From NCBI RefSeq assembly GCF_016552165.1, contig NZ_JACVDA010000005.1, forward strand, positions 30,033 to 94,032: DNA of 64,000 nt. Direction: 5' to 3'. The notes below the pieces were generated by a model. It saw nothing but the letters and a program-made list of their open reading frames with translations. It searched no databases and had not been told where the DNA came from. The DNA comes from Parvimonas parva. Its GTDB lineage: Bacteria > Bacillota > Clostridia > Tissierellales > Peptoniphilaceae. The translations under genes and the position numbers were made by a program. Shown piece by piece: positions 23,689 to 32,376 of this stretch. How positions within the stretch are numbered: position 1 is the first letter of the stretch; the number at the start of each line of letters is the position of its first letter.

Positions 23689-24931
23689 CTATTTCCACCT
23701 CTTTCACCAAGTCTTTATATGATAATTTCTTACCACCACGAATCACATAGACATTTTCACTATCTCCGGTATCTTCCACATATCGTCTTAAAATGACTGA
23801 TGCATATTTTTCATCAAGTTCCATCGTAAAACAGATTCGATTTGTCTTTTCGCAAGCCATTAAGGTTGAACCACTACCACCAAAGGTATCAATGACGATG
23901 GCATTTTCCTGACTTGAGTTTTGAATCGGATAGGAAAGTAAATCTAGTGGCTTTGATGTCGGATGATTTTCATTTCTCTTTGGTTTATCAAAGTTCCAAA
24001 TAGTTGTTTGTTTTCTATCGGAATACCATGAATGCTTACCATTTTTAAGAAAGCCATAAAGCACCGGTTCATGTTGCCACTGATAGTCACTTCTACCAAG
24101 AACAAGTGAGTTCTTTACCCATATACAACAGCCTGCAAGATGAAATCCTGCATCAATAAAAGCTTTTCTAAAATTAAGTCCCTCCGTATCAGCGTGAAAT
24201 ATATAGGCTGTTCCACCACTTTCCAAATACTCGGCCATATTTTGAAAGGATATAAGAAGGAAATGATAAAACTCTTCCTCTTTCATCGAATCGTTTTTTA
24301 TCGTAAGTCCACTGGCACTTTTAAATGAGACCCCATAAGGGGGATCGGTAATAATGAGATTTGCTTTTTTACCATCCATTAATTTATCTACATCTTCCTT
24401 TGAAGTAGCATCACCACACATCAGAGTGTGTTTGCCAACATTCCAGACATCGCCTTTTTCTACAAAGGTGGCTTTTTCAAGTGCTGATGTTAGGTTAAAT
24501 TTATCATCTTCCACCGTTTCCTTTTCAGAGTTTCCAAATAACTCATCAAGTTCTGCTCCCTCAAAGCCCGTTAGGGCTAAATCAAAATCCATACCTTCTA
24601 ATTCTTCAATCTCAATTCTTAATAGTTCCTCATCCCAGCCAGCCTCCAGTGCCATTTTGTTGTCAGCTATGATATATGCTTTCTTTTGTGCCTCAGATAG
24701 ATAATCAACCAGTACACATGGCACTTCTTCAATCTTTTCTTCTTTAGCTGCCATAACTCTTCCGTGACCTGCGATGATATTAAACTTGGAATCAATGATG
24801 ACCGGATTGATAAAACCAAATTCTCGTAAAGAGGATCTAAGTTTCATAATCTGCTCTGGGGAGTGAGTTCTTGCATTATTCACATAAGGGACTAGTTTAC
24901 TAATTTCCACCATTTCCATTTTTGTTTTCAT
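23669..24931 (-). CDS. ParB-domain DNA methyltransferase (N6-adenine/N4-cytosine)
   Basis: The 420-residue protein fuses an N-terminal ParB/sulfiredoxin-like domain (MVEISKLVPYVNNARTHSPEQIMKL, with IIAGHGRVMAAKE, residues 5-70) to an amino-methyltransferase with TDPPYGVSF (motif IV, about 196) and DTFGGSGSTLMACEKTNR (motif I, about 350), the order of the beta class. This fusion is common in Bacillota prophages. It lies between the SAM synthetase and the cytosine methyltransferase, all in one transcript. Confidence 0.93.
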   Translation of the reverse strand: MKTKMEMVEISKLVPYVNNARTHSPEQIMKLRSSLREFGFINPVIIDSKFNIIAGHGRVMAAKEEKIEEVPCVLVDYLSEAQKKAYIIADNKMALEAGWDEELLRIEIEELEGMDFDLALTGFEGAELDELFGNSEKETVEDDKFNLTSALEKATFVEKGDVWNVGKHTLMCGDATSKEDVDKLMDGKKANLIITDPPYGVSFKSASGLTIKNDSMKEEEFYHFLLISFQNMAEYLESGGTAYIFHADTEGLNFRKAFIDAGFHLAGCCIWVKNSLVLGRSDYQWQHEPVLYGFLKNGKHSWYSDRKQTTIWNFDKPKRNENHPTSKPLDLLSYPIQNSSQENAIVIDTFGGSGSTLMACEKTNRICFTMELDEKYASVILRRYVEDTGDSENVYVIRGGKKLSYKDLVKEVEIDGEKTE

Positions 24932-24943
24932 AAACTCACCCCA

Positions 24944-25726
24944 TTAAAAAAGACCCCATTCAGCGAACTTTTCAAATCCACCAATAGAGTCTATATACTT
25001 TCTTGCGATATTTACGATTTCGCTATACGGCTTACCATCAACTACTTCATCACCAATGGCACAGCTAAGTTCAATCGGTCTTTGTTCCACCTGTGCTTTA
25101 AGAAAAGCATAGATATTTACTGATACATCAGCTTTGGATAAGTCCTTACCATGAAGGCCTCCACCTGTAACTGAATCAGCCATATCCGATCCAAGTTTAC
25201 GGTTTGTTGCTCCTGTATCTACATCAGTTCCACCAGTCCAATCACCTAGTGGATTGATTTCTGCATAAGGATAATCATTTTTTAAAGCCTCTGTACTTGC
25301 ATTACTTTGACAAATAATAAGCTTTGTATCATCTAGGATATATTTGCCATCATATGGATATTTAGAATGAATTTTTCTTGCTATCTTAGATAACTGTTTT
25401 TGTTCAAGTGTAAGAGGTACTCCTTTAAATATGCCATTATCCCCACATCGGATAGTTTCTTCTTGGTTTTTAGATAGGTGTTTATCTTGAGGAACGATTA
25501 CTATATCCTTTTTTACATTTCCTGCAATACGAGCTATTGCCTCTTTAATATCCTTATACTTAAAATTGACCGTGCTTTCTATAATCACATGACAAACACC
25601 ATGACCGATTAATACTTCTACGGCAACTTTAGGATTATCACAATTTTTATATGCTATATCTACAATCGCACCCGCAACTCTATCTGCAATTTTATCTGGG
25701 TGTTTTGGATTTACTTTTTCTATCAT
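24944..25726 (-). CDS. Phage S-adenosylmethionine synthetase (short MetK)
   Basis: The 260-residue protein makes SAM from methionine and ATP. Recognised pieces are NPKHPDKIADRVAGAIVD (residues 5-22, catalytic His and Asp), EVLIGHGVCHVIIEST, the loop residue set CGDNGIFKG, PLGDWTGGTDVDTGATNRKLG and GGGLHGKDLSKADVSVNIYA, matching the canonical GGGAFSGKD. It is about one third shorter than the usual 380-400 residues and the loop lacks the bulky GDQGLMFGYA form. It lies between small terminase and two methyltransferases, so it probably feeds DNA methylation. Confidence 0.85.
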   Translation of the reverse strand: MIEKVNPKHPDKIADRVAGAIVDIAYKNCDNPKVAVEVLIGHGVCHVIIESTVNFKYKDIKEAIARIAGNVKKDIVIVPQDKHLSKNQEETIRCGDNGIFKGVPLTLEQKQLSKIARKIHSKYPYDGKYILDDTKLIICQSNASTEALKNDYPYAEINPLGDWTGGTDVDTGATNRKLGSDMADSVTGGGLHGKDLSKADVSVNIYAFLKAQVEQRPIELSCAIGDEVVDGKPYSEIVNIARKYIDSIGGFEKFAEWGLF

Positions 25727-25731
25727 TTTTC

Positions 25732-26304
25732 TTATCTCCTTCTTCTTAATAGCTGCTCCATAAGGTCATCGCTATCTTCTTCATAAATTTCTGTACAGTT
25801 TTGTTTGACGATGTCGTATATCTCATACCAAATAAGATTTGCTGTTTTTTGAAACTGTGATGACATCTGAATAAATGGCGAAGCAATTACTCCACCTGTT
25901 GTTGGGTGCTTTCCAAGCATTCCATATCTACTAATAGCATCCTCGCATTGAATATATCTGGCAAAGGCCTGTGAATATGACTCAAGCAATCTTTTATTTA
26001 CTAACTTTTCGCATTTTCTCTCCTTTAGCCACAACCATGTTTCTTTATATATTTCATCTGCGCCTAGTGGAATACCATCCTTTTGTTTTGCAGATAGGTA
26101 CTCACCAGGTTTTGGCATATCTATTCCATCAAGTTCTACACCATCAGGTAAATCAACAGAATCAAGTTCTGCATAGTACATATCCGGTATATCATTTGCA
26201 AGCAGTTTTACTTTTTCTCCATTTTGTATTTTTTCAGCTATTGGCCTTGGTTTATCTCCTGCTTTTACTCTTCTACCACCTCTGTATGTTCCGTCTTTGG
26301 CCAC
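25732..26304 (-). CDS. Terminase small subunit, P27 family
   Basis: About 190 residues. The start VAKDGTYRGGRRVKAGDKP (GTG at 26304, ribosome site GGAAG) matches the usual family start MARDGTYRGG; an ATG eight codons upstream is less likely. It shows the family pattern LPDGVELDGIDMPKPGEYL, WLKERKCEKLVNKRLLESYSQAFARYIQ and NLIWYEIYDIVKQNCTE. The protein recognises the packaging start on the concatemer. It follows an HNH endonuclease, an arrangement typical of cos phages in which both act at the cohesive-end site. Confidence 0.92.
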   Translation of the reverse strand: MAKDGTYRGGRRVKAGDKPRPIAEKIQNGEKVKLLANDIPDMYYAELDSVDLPDGVELDGIDMPKPGEYLSAKQKDGIPLGADEIYKETWLWLKERKCEKLVNKRLLESYSQAFARYIQCEDAISRYGMLGKHPTTGGVIASPFIQMSSQFQKTANLIWYEIYDIVKQNCTEIYEEDSDDLMEQLLRRRR

Positions 26305-26438
26305 ATTCATCACTTCCTTTCCATTCATATTTTTTAGTTTTCTTTAATACCCCCTTTGAACCTCGCTTTTTGTGCGTGAGACCCCACGCCCGTTCCACGG
26401 TGGCTAGGTTCGTAGAGATAATGACCGCCCCTACCCAT
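26305..26438. other. Gap between HNH endonuclease and small terminase; possible cos region
   Basis: About 130 bases without a gene, richer in GC than its surroundings, with GTGCGTGAGACC, CACGCCCGTTCCACGG and CCGCCCC runs. In cos phages the packaging site commonly lies just before the small terminase. No end sequence can be shown from here, so this is only a candidate location. Confidence 0.3.
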
Positions 26439-26798
26439 TTACTTTTTATTCCAACGGTCTCCTCTTTGGGCATGAATTCTCGCATGACACGATTTGCATA
26501 AAGATATCAAATTACTTTTATTATGATTTCCACCTTCAGAAAGAGGTTTGATGTGATGCACTTCTTCTACAGGAACTAAAATTTTCTTCTTAAAGCACTC
26601 CTCACAAAATGGATGCTCCTTAACATAGGAATCTCTTACTCTTTTCCACACTCGTCCATACCTACGGCGTACAGCAGGATTCCTGTCGTACTTCTCGTAG
26701 CGTTTGTTCTCCTCTTTTTTATGCTCCTCGCAGAACCTACCATCAGTTAAGTTAGGACATCCAGGGTAAGAACATGGACGCTTTGGTTTTCTTGGCAA
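26439..26798 (-). CDS. HNH endonuclease next to terminase
   Basis: About 119 residues with the HNH core: RRRYGRVWKRVRDSYVKEHPFCEECFKKK, VHHIKPLSEGGNHNKSNLISLCKSCHARIHAQ, holding the C..C...HH...N...C..CH set. N-terminal C4 zinc residues (CSYPGCPNLTDGRFCEEH) are typical. Likely starts are GTG 26807 with no spacing or TTG 26798 with eight bases from GGAGG; I prefer the second. Phage HNH proteins of this class work with terminase in cos cleavage (family knowledge). Confidence 0.9.
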   Translation of the reverse strand: MPRKPKRPCSYPGCPNLTDGRFCEEHKKEENKRYEKYDRNPAVRRRYGRVWKRVRDSYVKEHPFCEECFKKKILVPVEEVHHIKPLSEGGNHNKSNLISLCKSCHARIHAQRGDRWNKK

Positions 26799-26821
26799 GT
26801 CTTCCACCTCCTTTTGGGCAT

Positions 26822-26860
26822 AAGAAAAGCCCTGAAGGTTTTTCCTCCAAGGCTTAGCTT
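26822..26860 (-). terminator. Terminator-like hairpin after the ArpU-like gene
   Basis: On the minus strand AGCCTTGGAGG-AAAAA-CCTTCAGGGCT is followed by TTTTC. It lies just ahead of the late cluster and downstream of the putative late promoter, so it may act as an attenuator. Confidence 0.6.
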
Positions 26861-26877
26861 ATTTATACTTTTTGCTG

Positions 26878-26942
26878 ATTATATAATATCACATTTAGCC
26901 ATAGGTTCGCACCATACCAAAACATACCAAAACGTACCATTT
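26878..26942 (-). promoter_or_regulatory. Candidate activator-dependent late promoter with three 10-bp repeats
   Basis: A perfect TATAAT (minus strand, 26878-26883) has no recognisable -35 (ACCTAT at 26901-26906). Just upstream are three tandem 10-base units on the plus strand, CATACCAAAA (26913-26922), CATACCAAAA (26923-26932) and CGTACCATTT (26933-26942), i.e. one helical turn apart at about -40 to -70. The DUF1492/ArpU-like regulator gene ends directly before it. Binding by that regulator is an inference. Confidence 0.55.
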
Positions 26943-26952
26943 TTCCCTAAAT

Positions 26953-27381
26953 TCATAACCATATAGGATTTTCTGGTAAAACAGCATTCTTAATTGCCTT
27001 TTCATGCCATCTAATAATAGTAGTTTTCCCTGCATGGAGTTCTCTTCCTATTTCTTCCCAAGTCATATTTTTTAAGTACCTATACCTAAGAACCATTTGT
27101 TCGTCGATATTTTCTAGTTCAGAAATCATTTCAAGCATTTGCTCTTTTAAACTTATTAAAAGCGTTAGCTCCTCATTTATCTTTGCCTCTAAATCCATGA
27201 TTTTAGTAAGTGATCTCACAAATGGAGCCTCAAGATTTCTACTTGTTTGTACTCTATCTATATCAAACCTTGGAGATGAAACACTAGATGCCAAAGCACG
27301 AAGATTTTCAACATCTTCTAAATCAGCCTTTATTTTCTTATCAAGACGATACGCTTGATTTAAATATGCTTTTGGTGTCAT
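26953..27381 (-). CDS. ArpU/DUF1492-type late transcription regulator
   Basis: The 142-residue protein (MTPKAYLNQAYRLDKKIKADLEDVENLRALA) matches the DUF1492 pattern with an N-terminal coiled coil and a C-terminal sigma region 4-like HTH (MVLRYRYLKNMTWEEIGRELHAGKTTIIRWHEKA). Such proteins often control phage late genes. ATG 27381 is eight bases from GGAGG. Its position between early and late clusters and the repeat-bearing promoter that follows fit this role. Confidence 0.85.
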   Translation of the reverse strand: MTPKAYLNQAYRLDKKIKADLEDVENLRALASSVSSPRFDIDRVQTSRNLEAPFVRSLTKIMDLEAKINEELTLLISLKEQMLEMISELENIDEQMVLRYRYLKNMTWEEIGRELHAGKTTIIRWHEKAIKNAVLPENPIWL

Positions 27382-27437
27382 AATCATAACCTCCGATTTT
27401 ATAAATCTCGGATTGTCACTTTTTGACTCTGATTGTC

Positions 27438-28802
27438 TTAGATTTTGATATTTACCTTTACCGCATCAATTAAAGCCGATTGACTAATATCTTTATCCGA
27501 TAGAGACATCATTATTCTTTCGTCTACAGTATTTTTTGTAAGGATATGAATTACGCTGACCGTCTTGTTATTTTGCCCCTGTCTCCATAGTCTTGCTACA
27601 GTCTGCTGATAAAATTCTAAATTCCATGTGATTCCAAACCAAATCATAATAGACCCACCATCTTGAAGATTAAGCCCATGGCCTGCTGATGCAGGATGTA
27701 TAAGACCTACAGCAATCTTCCCTTCATTCCATTTTCTTATACTCTCATCGGTATCTACCTTCGCAAATTTTATTCCCAACTTTTTTAGTCTTTTAGATAT
27801 TCTTTCAAAGTCGTGTTTATACCAATATGCTACAAGTACAGGATTTCCATTTGCAGATTCAATAATATCTTCCAGCGCATCAAGTTTTCTTTCGTGAAAC
27901 TCTATCACTTCTTGATCGTCCATATACACTGCACCATTTGCCATTTGAGATAACTTATTTGAAAGACTTCCTGCATTTGCTACTGTTATTTCCCCTTCTG
28001 GAAGTGATAAAATCAAATCCCTTTTTAATGCTTTATATTTTTTCTCTTCACTCTCAGTCAGGCATACCATATATTTTGAATTAACAAGGTCAGGCATTTT
28101 AAGATGATCTGTTGCCCTCATAGAAATTGTAATATCAGATATTTTTTCATAAATACTCTCTTCAGCTCCCGGAAGTGGCTTATAGCTATAAACAATATGA
28201 CCGTTCATTTTATCTGGTCTAAAATAAGCATTTCTATACTGACCAATGAATCTTCCAAGTCTTTCTCCCATATCAAGCACCTTATATTCTCCAAACAAAT
28301 CCATTAGCCCATTTGAAGATGGTGTCCCTGTAAGTCCAATTACTCTTTTAACTTTTGGCCTTGCTTTCATAAGACCTCTAGACCTTTTCGATTGATGATT
28401 CTTGAAAGAACTCAGTTCATCAAGCACTACAGTATCATAATCGAACTTAATACCCGATTTCTCAATTAGCCAATGTACATTCTCACGATTTATCACATAG
28501 ATATCCGCTCGTTTTTCTAAAGCTTTCAATCTTTCTTTTTCACTTCCGACAGCTACAGAAAACTCTAAATTTTTTAGATGATCCCACTTCTTTATTTCAG
28601 CTGACCATGTATTTCTTGCAACTCTAAGAGGTGCAATCACTAAAATTTTATGTGCTTCAAAATAGTCAAACAGTAGATTATTTAAAGCTGTAAGTGTAAT
28701 GCTCGTTTTTCCAAGTCCACAGTCTAAAAATACGGCAGATATTTTATGAGATTCAATATATTCTCTCGCATAATTTTGATAATCATGTGGCTTATATATC
28801 AT
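27438..28802 (-). CDS. SNF2-family DEAD/DEAH helicase
   Basis: The protein has about 454 residues and is a superfamily 2 DNA translocase of the compact phage SNF2 type. Motif I is FLDCGLGKTSITLTAL (about 28-43), DExx is VVLDELSSFKN (about 130), motif III is IGLTGTPSSNGLMDL, and motifs V-VI are GHGLNLQDGGSIMIWFG and TVARLWRQGQNNKTV. ATG 28802 has GGAGG eight bases upstream and overlaps the VRR-NUC gene, with which it forms the usual pair in this phage group. Confidence 0.95.
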   Translation of the reverse strand: MIYKPHDYQNYAREYIESHKISAVFLDCGLGKTSITLTALNNLLFDYFEAHKILVIAPLRVARNTWSAEIKKWDHLKNLEFSVAVGSEKERLKALEKRADIYVINRENVHWLIEKSGIKFDYDTVVLDELSSFKNHQSKRSRGLMKARPKVKRVIGLTGTPSSNGLMDLFGEYKVLDMGERLGRFIGQYRNAYFRPDKMNGHIVYSYKPLPGAEESIYEKISDITISMRATDHLKMPDLVNSKYMVCLTESEEKKYKALKRDLILSLPEGEITVANAGSLSNKLSQMANGAVYMDDQEVIEFHERKLDALEDIIESANGNPVLVAYWYKHDFERISKRLKKLGIKFAKVDTDESIRKWNEGKIAVGLIHPASAGHGLNLQDGGSIMIWFGITWNLEFYQQTVARLWRQGQNNKTVSVIHILTKNTVDERIMMSLSDKDISQSALIDAVKVNIKI

Positions 28803-29064
28803 CAAGCACACCTCCTATCTGAGTCACATTATCAATCACATAAACCTTAAATCCAAGATTTGTTAAAAGTCTATGCCTTGATAACTGAAGAGGTCTTGGT
28901 TTCTTGCCTTCCACCTTTAACTCTGCAAAGGCAAATCTTCCTTTTGGCATTAATATAATTCTATCTGGCATACCATCAAACCCCGGTGATACAAATTTTG
29001 GACATAGCCCACCGTGCTTTTTCACCTCTGAAACCAGCTTTTTTTCTATAAATTTTTCTCTCAT
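28792..29064 (-). CDS. VRR-NUC domain nuclease
   Basis: The 90-residue single-domain protein starts MREKFIEKKLVSEVKKHGGLC. The nuclease motif PGFDGMPDRIILMPKGRFAFAELKVEGKKPRPLQ shows the PD...(D/E)xK residues (G-x-PDR...FAELK) of VRR-NUC, a Holliday-junction-resolvase-like fold. The start is ATG 29064 with GAGAGG upstream; there is no start support further upstream. It is coupled to the SNF2 gene by an overlap of 11 bases. Confidence 0.93.
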   Translation of the reverse strand: MREKFIEKKLVSEVKKHGGLCPKFVSPGFDGMPDRIILMPKGRFAFAELKVEGKKPRPLQLSRHRLLTNLGFKVYVIDNVTQIGGVLDDI

Positions 29065-29320
29065 TTTTAATCCTCTCGGTAACAAGGTAACAAGTAGAAC
29101 AAGTTTTTCTATATTCCTATACGCGCGTATATGCGTAATAACAAGCTACTAATAGGCTATATATTAACTAAAATAATTATATAGATATTTCTTGTTCCAC
29201 TTGTTCCTATCTTTTGTAATTATTGATTTTACTAACTTGTCTAAAGGAACATTTTTTAGAACAATCATTTACTCTTCGTTCCTTTGCAAGAACAATGTTT
29301 TTTCCCCATCGTTCCCACTT
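29065..29320. other. Non-coding gap between VapE and VRR-NUC genes with repeated GAACAAG/TTGTTCC words
   Basis: Some 256 bases, AT-rich. Short words TTGTTCC or their complement GGAACAA/AGAACAA recur about eight times in both orientations, and ACGCGCGTATATGCGT at about 29119-29134 is a GC-containing near-palindrome. This could be an operator cluster or replication-origin region next to the primase/helicase gene. No promoter stands out. Confidence 0.35.
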
Positions 29321-31672
29321 TTATCCCTTGTTCCTTTCATAGATTCTTTGTTTACCATACAATGAAATCCTTCTTGTGTTACTTTTTTGCCACCCATCAA
29401 TTTTTTGCATGATACCTCCTAGTTCATAAGAGTCAATTTTCTTCATAACAGAAGGATCTTTTCCAAAGCACTCACACCATATTTCCATATTACAAACAGT
29501 AGTCCTTCTCACAACCCCCTTTTTAGCGATACCGGATACTCCGCTATCGCTGAGGTAATGCCTTCTTTCATATAGATCCATATCATCCCAATTATCTGGA
29601 AGAAGTTTATCTAGATACTCACGAACAAGACCTTCTCTTTCATCTGACTCCATAGCATCTGCCTGCTTAGATCTTGCAAGTACTGCCGTATCGCCTTCAA
29701 GATATAGCTTTTCATCTTTATTATAAAAATGAACAGCCTCTGCCCATATCTGCTCCACTTCTTCTTTTGTTATCTCCCATGATTTTTTCTTTGATTTACC
29801 ATTAACACTAACTGGCCAAAATCTACGGTTGCCTGTAATATCACGAAGAAAACCTGTCTCTGAATTTGTAGAACCAACAATAATACACTGTCTAGGATGA
29901 CTCTCTACAGTTTTTCCATAGGATGGTCTGTACTCATCATCTGTACGGCTAATAAATGATTTTACCGACTCAATATCAGCTTTTTTCATACCGGCAAGTT
30001 CTCCAAGTTCCAGTATCCAGTAACCTTGAAGTTTTTCTGCTCCAGACTTATCCTTCATATCTGTTAAGGTCAGACTATCAGAGAACCAATTTCCTGCAAG
30101 CTTTGCAAAGAACGTTGATTTTCCTATTCCTTGAGCACCGTTTAGAATTAGAACACTATCAAATTTAGTCCCCGGCTTATATATTCTTGCCACAGCTGCA
30201 ACAAGTGTTTTTCTACTAACTTCCCTTGTATAATTCGTATTTTCTGCACCAAAATAATCTATGAGAATAGTATCTATCCTTGAAACTCCGTCCCATTCAG
30301 GAAGATTGTTCAGATAATCCCTTATCGGATGAAATCTTCTATCGTCTGCAACTTTTGTAAAAGCAACATCATGATTCCTAGTAGAAAAAGTCACATACTT
30401 TACATCAATCAATGCTTTCATTTGAGCAGTATCGGCATCTCTCCAAAACTTATTATCTCTTGGTCTTTCCCAAGGAACAGCCCCAGTAATCTGTATCCTG
30501 CTTGCCATTTCGTTATAGCCAAAATTTGCAAAGTCAGGATCATTGTTTAATATGAGCATTTCATTCCAGACGCTATTTTCTAAAACCTTACTTCTTGGCT
30601 GTAGTTTTAATTTTAATCTCCAGTCCCCATCTTCTTCATCTAAACTTTTGAAATCATCTTCTGATTGCTTTTTCTTTTCATCCGCTATCTGAAGTTTCAC
30701 ACTATCTAAAGTAATAGCAAATTCAGACATAGCATTAAAAGATTTCTTAGGATCATCATCATAAAATTTATGGATTCTAACAAGATCAAAGGCACTTAAA
30801 AGTTTAAGATAGGCTGGATCTTTTGCATGGTGGCTATAGGCAAACTTCCCTTCATGAATTAAAAGACCAGGCTGGCTTTTTGATTCAAAATACCTGTACC
30901 TATTTTCCATATCGGAAGTTTCATAAATATCAGAAAGTAATTCCTCAATTACAGTATTTATGGGATAAAAAGCCCTATTAAAAGCACCTACTATTCCCTC
31001 TTTTTCAAGTGGATCTGCTTGTTTTTTATCGCTGATGCCTCTTGCCACGCTTTCTCTTGAAGATGTTGGTAAAAGCGTTGGATCAGTCCATTCTGGATGG
31101 GCTAATAAAATATCATCTGGATTTAAAATAGCACCACTTACTTTTTCAAACACAAAATCACCATTAGAGGGTGTGGTCGGCCAATACATAAGTTGCTGTG
31201 GTCTATATGAGCATTCATCAAACATATCTATCTCCCAGTCACTTGCAAAATATCTTGATACCGCAACATACTCTTCTGGTGTTATATTTCTAGACAAAGG
31301 AACAATTATTCTAAGCCTTGGCTTTTCTTTTATATGGCTGTGGGTTGTATAAAGGCAGCAGGTAAAGGTGCAAAGCATTGTAAATCTATCAATAAAGTCA
31401 ATATCAGCTTGGTCAACATCTAGTGTAAGCATAGAGCGGCATTCTACATTTTCACCCTTTCTGCTCCCACCTTTAAGGCTTCCTCCAACAAATCCACCTT
31501 TATCCTTAACCCTATCCTTTTCACTTTTAGGAAGCTTAGGGTATTCTTCTTTTGTTTCAGAGGTATAAATCGTTGTAGAAAGCCTTTTACATAAATCATC
31601 AAAGCTTATCTCTTTATTCGTCCACTTCTTAGCAAAACAGCTACTTCCATATGCAATTTTTAGTTTCTGCAC
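29321..31672 (-). CDS. Phage primase/helicase, VapE (virulence-associated E) family
   Basis: The 783-residue replication protein has a GTG start with AGGAGG nine bases upstream. The N-terminal third (SMLTLDVDQADIDFIDRFTML, TTHSHIKEKPRLRIIVPLSR) resembles an archaeo-eukaryotic-type primase with the catalytic DxD in LDVDQAD (about 93). The C-terminal helicase/ATPase holds the Walker A LILNGAQGIGKSTFFAKLAG (about 505), then YWILELGELAGMKKAD and GSTNSETGFLRDITGNRRFWPV. These are family hallmarks. It starts the replication fork for the family A polymerase downstream in the map. Confidence 0.93.
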   Translation of the reverse strand: MQKLKIAYGSSCFAKKWTNKEISFDDLCKRLSTTIYTSETKEEYPKLPKSEKDRVKDKGGFVGGSLKGGSRKGENVECRSMLTLDVDQADIDFIDRFTMLCTFTCCLYTTHSHIKEKPRLRIIVPLSRNITPEEYVAVSRYFASDWEIDMFDECSYRPQQLMYWPTTPSNGDFVFEKVSGAILNPDDILLAHPEWTDPTLLPTSSRESVARGISDKKQADPLEKEGIVGAFNRAFYPINTVIEELLSDIYETSDMENRYRYFESKSQPGLLIHEGKFAYSHHAKDPAYLKLLSAFDLVRIHKFYDDDPKKSFNAMSEFAITLDSVKLQIADEKKKQSEDDFKSLDEEDGDWRLKLKLQPRSKVLENSVWNEMLILNNDPDFANFGYNEMASRIQITGAVPWERPRDNKFWRDADTAQMKALIDVKYVTFSTRNHDVAFTKVADDRRFHPIRDYLNNLPEWDGVSRIDTILIDYFGAENTNYTREVSRKTLVAAVARIYKPGTKFDSVLILNGAQGIGKSTFFAKLAGNWFSDSLTLTDMKDKSGAEKLQGYWILELGELAGMKKADIESVKSFISRTDDEYRPSYGKTVESHPRQCIIVGSTNSETGFLRDITGNRRFWPVSVNGKSKKKSWEITKEEVEQIWAEAVHFYNKDEKLYLEGDTAVLARSKQADAMESDEREGLVREYLDKLLPDNWDDMDLYERRHYLSDSGVSGIAKKGVVRRTTVCNMEIWCECFGKDPSVMKKIDSYELGGIMQKIDGWQKSNTRRISLYGKQRIYERNKG

Positions 31673-32018
31673 CGCCTTCTACCTCCTTAAGCTCTTCTGA
31701 AAAATATCTAATTTTATACTTTCTTTTAATTGCCCTCTTTATTTCACATTCCATGCCTTTTGAGATATGTTCTCCAAAAACCCAAACCTCACTACACTTA
31801 TCCATTAGCACATTTCCAAATTTAAGACCAAGCTTTCTGTCTTTTGGAATGTTATCATCCAGAAACTGTGGAAATAAAAGATGTGGAGTAATGGGAATAT
31901 ATCCTTCATTTACGACAAACCTTGAATACTTTCTTGCAGATAAAATATTCTTATGTGTGTCTCCAGCAAAGGGAGAACACACATATACAAGTGGCATAAA
32001 TTTCTTACTTTTCTTCAT
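31641..32018 (-). CDS. DUF4406/DUF7768-like nucleoside deoxyribosyltransferase-fold protein
   Basis: The 125-residue protein has the pattern LVYVCSPFAGDTHKNILSARKYSRFVVNEGYIPITPHLLFPQFLDD and VWVFGEHISKGMECEIKRA, the small Rossmann-like family common between phage polymerase and primase genes. The family may bind a nucleotide; activity is not shown. Start ATG 32018 overlaps the small zinc protein gene by 14 bases and its end overlaps the primase start. Confidence 0.85.
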   Translation of the reverse strand: MKKSKKFMPLVYVCSPFAGDTHKNILSARKYSRFVVNEGYIPITPHLLFPQFLDDNIPKDRKLGLKFGNVLMDKCSEVWVFGEHISKGMECEIKRAIKRKYKIRYFSEELKEVEGGAETKNCIWK

Positions 32019-32223
32019 AGGACATCTCTCCTATCATTTTCTTACTGCACTCCTCGCAAAGTACAGCAGTGCTACAAAGGTCACCTTCTCCATCAGATAT
32101 CACATCTTCAAGGTTTACCTGAACTTCTCTACCACATTTAGGACATATACAAAATACATTCTCATCGTTGATTTCAATCTTTGTTTCTGCTGTATCACTT
32201 ATTTTCTCTTTTACATAAAACAT
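32005..32223 (-). CDS. Small zinc-ribbon-like protein
   Basis: The 72-residue protein has two CxxC pairs, CICPKCGREV and VLCEECSKKM, spaced to bind one zinc. It starts behind GGGAGG and is coupled to the following gene. It lies in the replication operon; a role in protein or nucleic-acid contact is possible but not seen. Confidence 0.65.
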   Translation of the reverse strand: MFYVKEKISDTAETKIEINDENVFCICPKCGREVQVNLEDVISDGEGDLCSTAVLCEECSKKMIGEMSYEEK

Positions 32224-32311
32224 ACTATTTATCCTCCCTTATCTTAGTTGCTTCCATATAGGGCTTATATCTTTTGGTATTAACTCTTTCATAAAAAATA
32301 CCGACCTTTCA

Positions 32312-32358
32312 TAAAAATGGAGCTTTGCCCTCTAATAGTGAAAGGACAAAACCCCAAC
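32312..32358 (-). terminator. Terminator after the DNA polymerase gene
   Basis: The minus strand carries TGGGGTTTTGTCC, a 13-base loop and GGGCAAAGCTCCA, followed by TTTTT. Ten of the thirteen positions pair (including G-U). It splits the polymerase block from the primase block. Confidence 0.65.
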
Positions 32359-32376
32359 TTTTAAGAACCAGCCGGT

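Noticed and set aside
26913..26942. Short CRISPR-like direct repeats
   Set aside because: The 10-base units are contiguous without spacers and lie at a promoter.
31651..32247. Plus-strand frame of 198 codons
   Set aside because: It is antisense to two well supported phage genes with ribosome sites.
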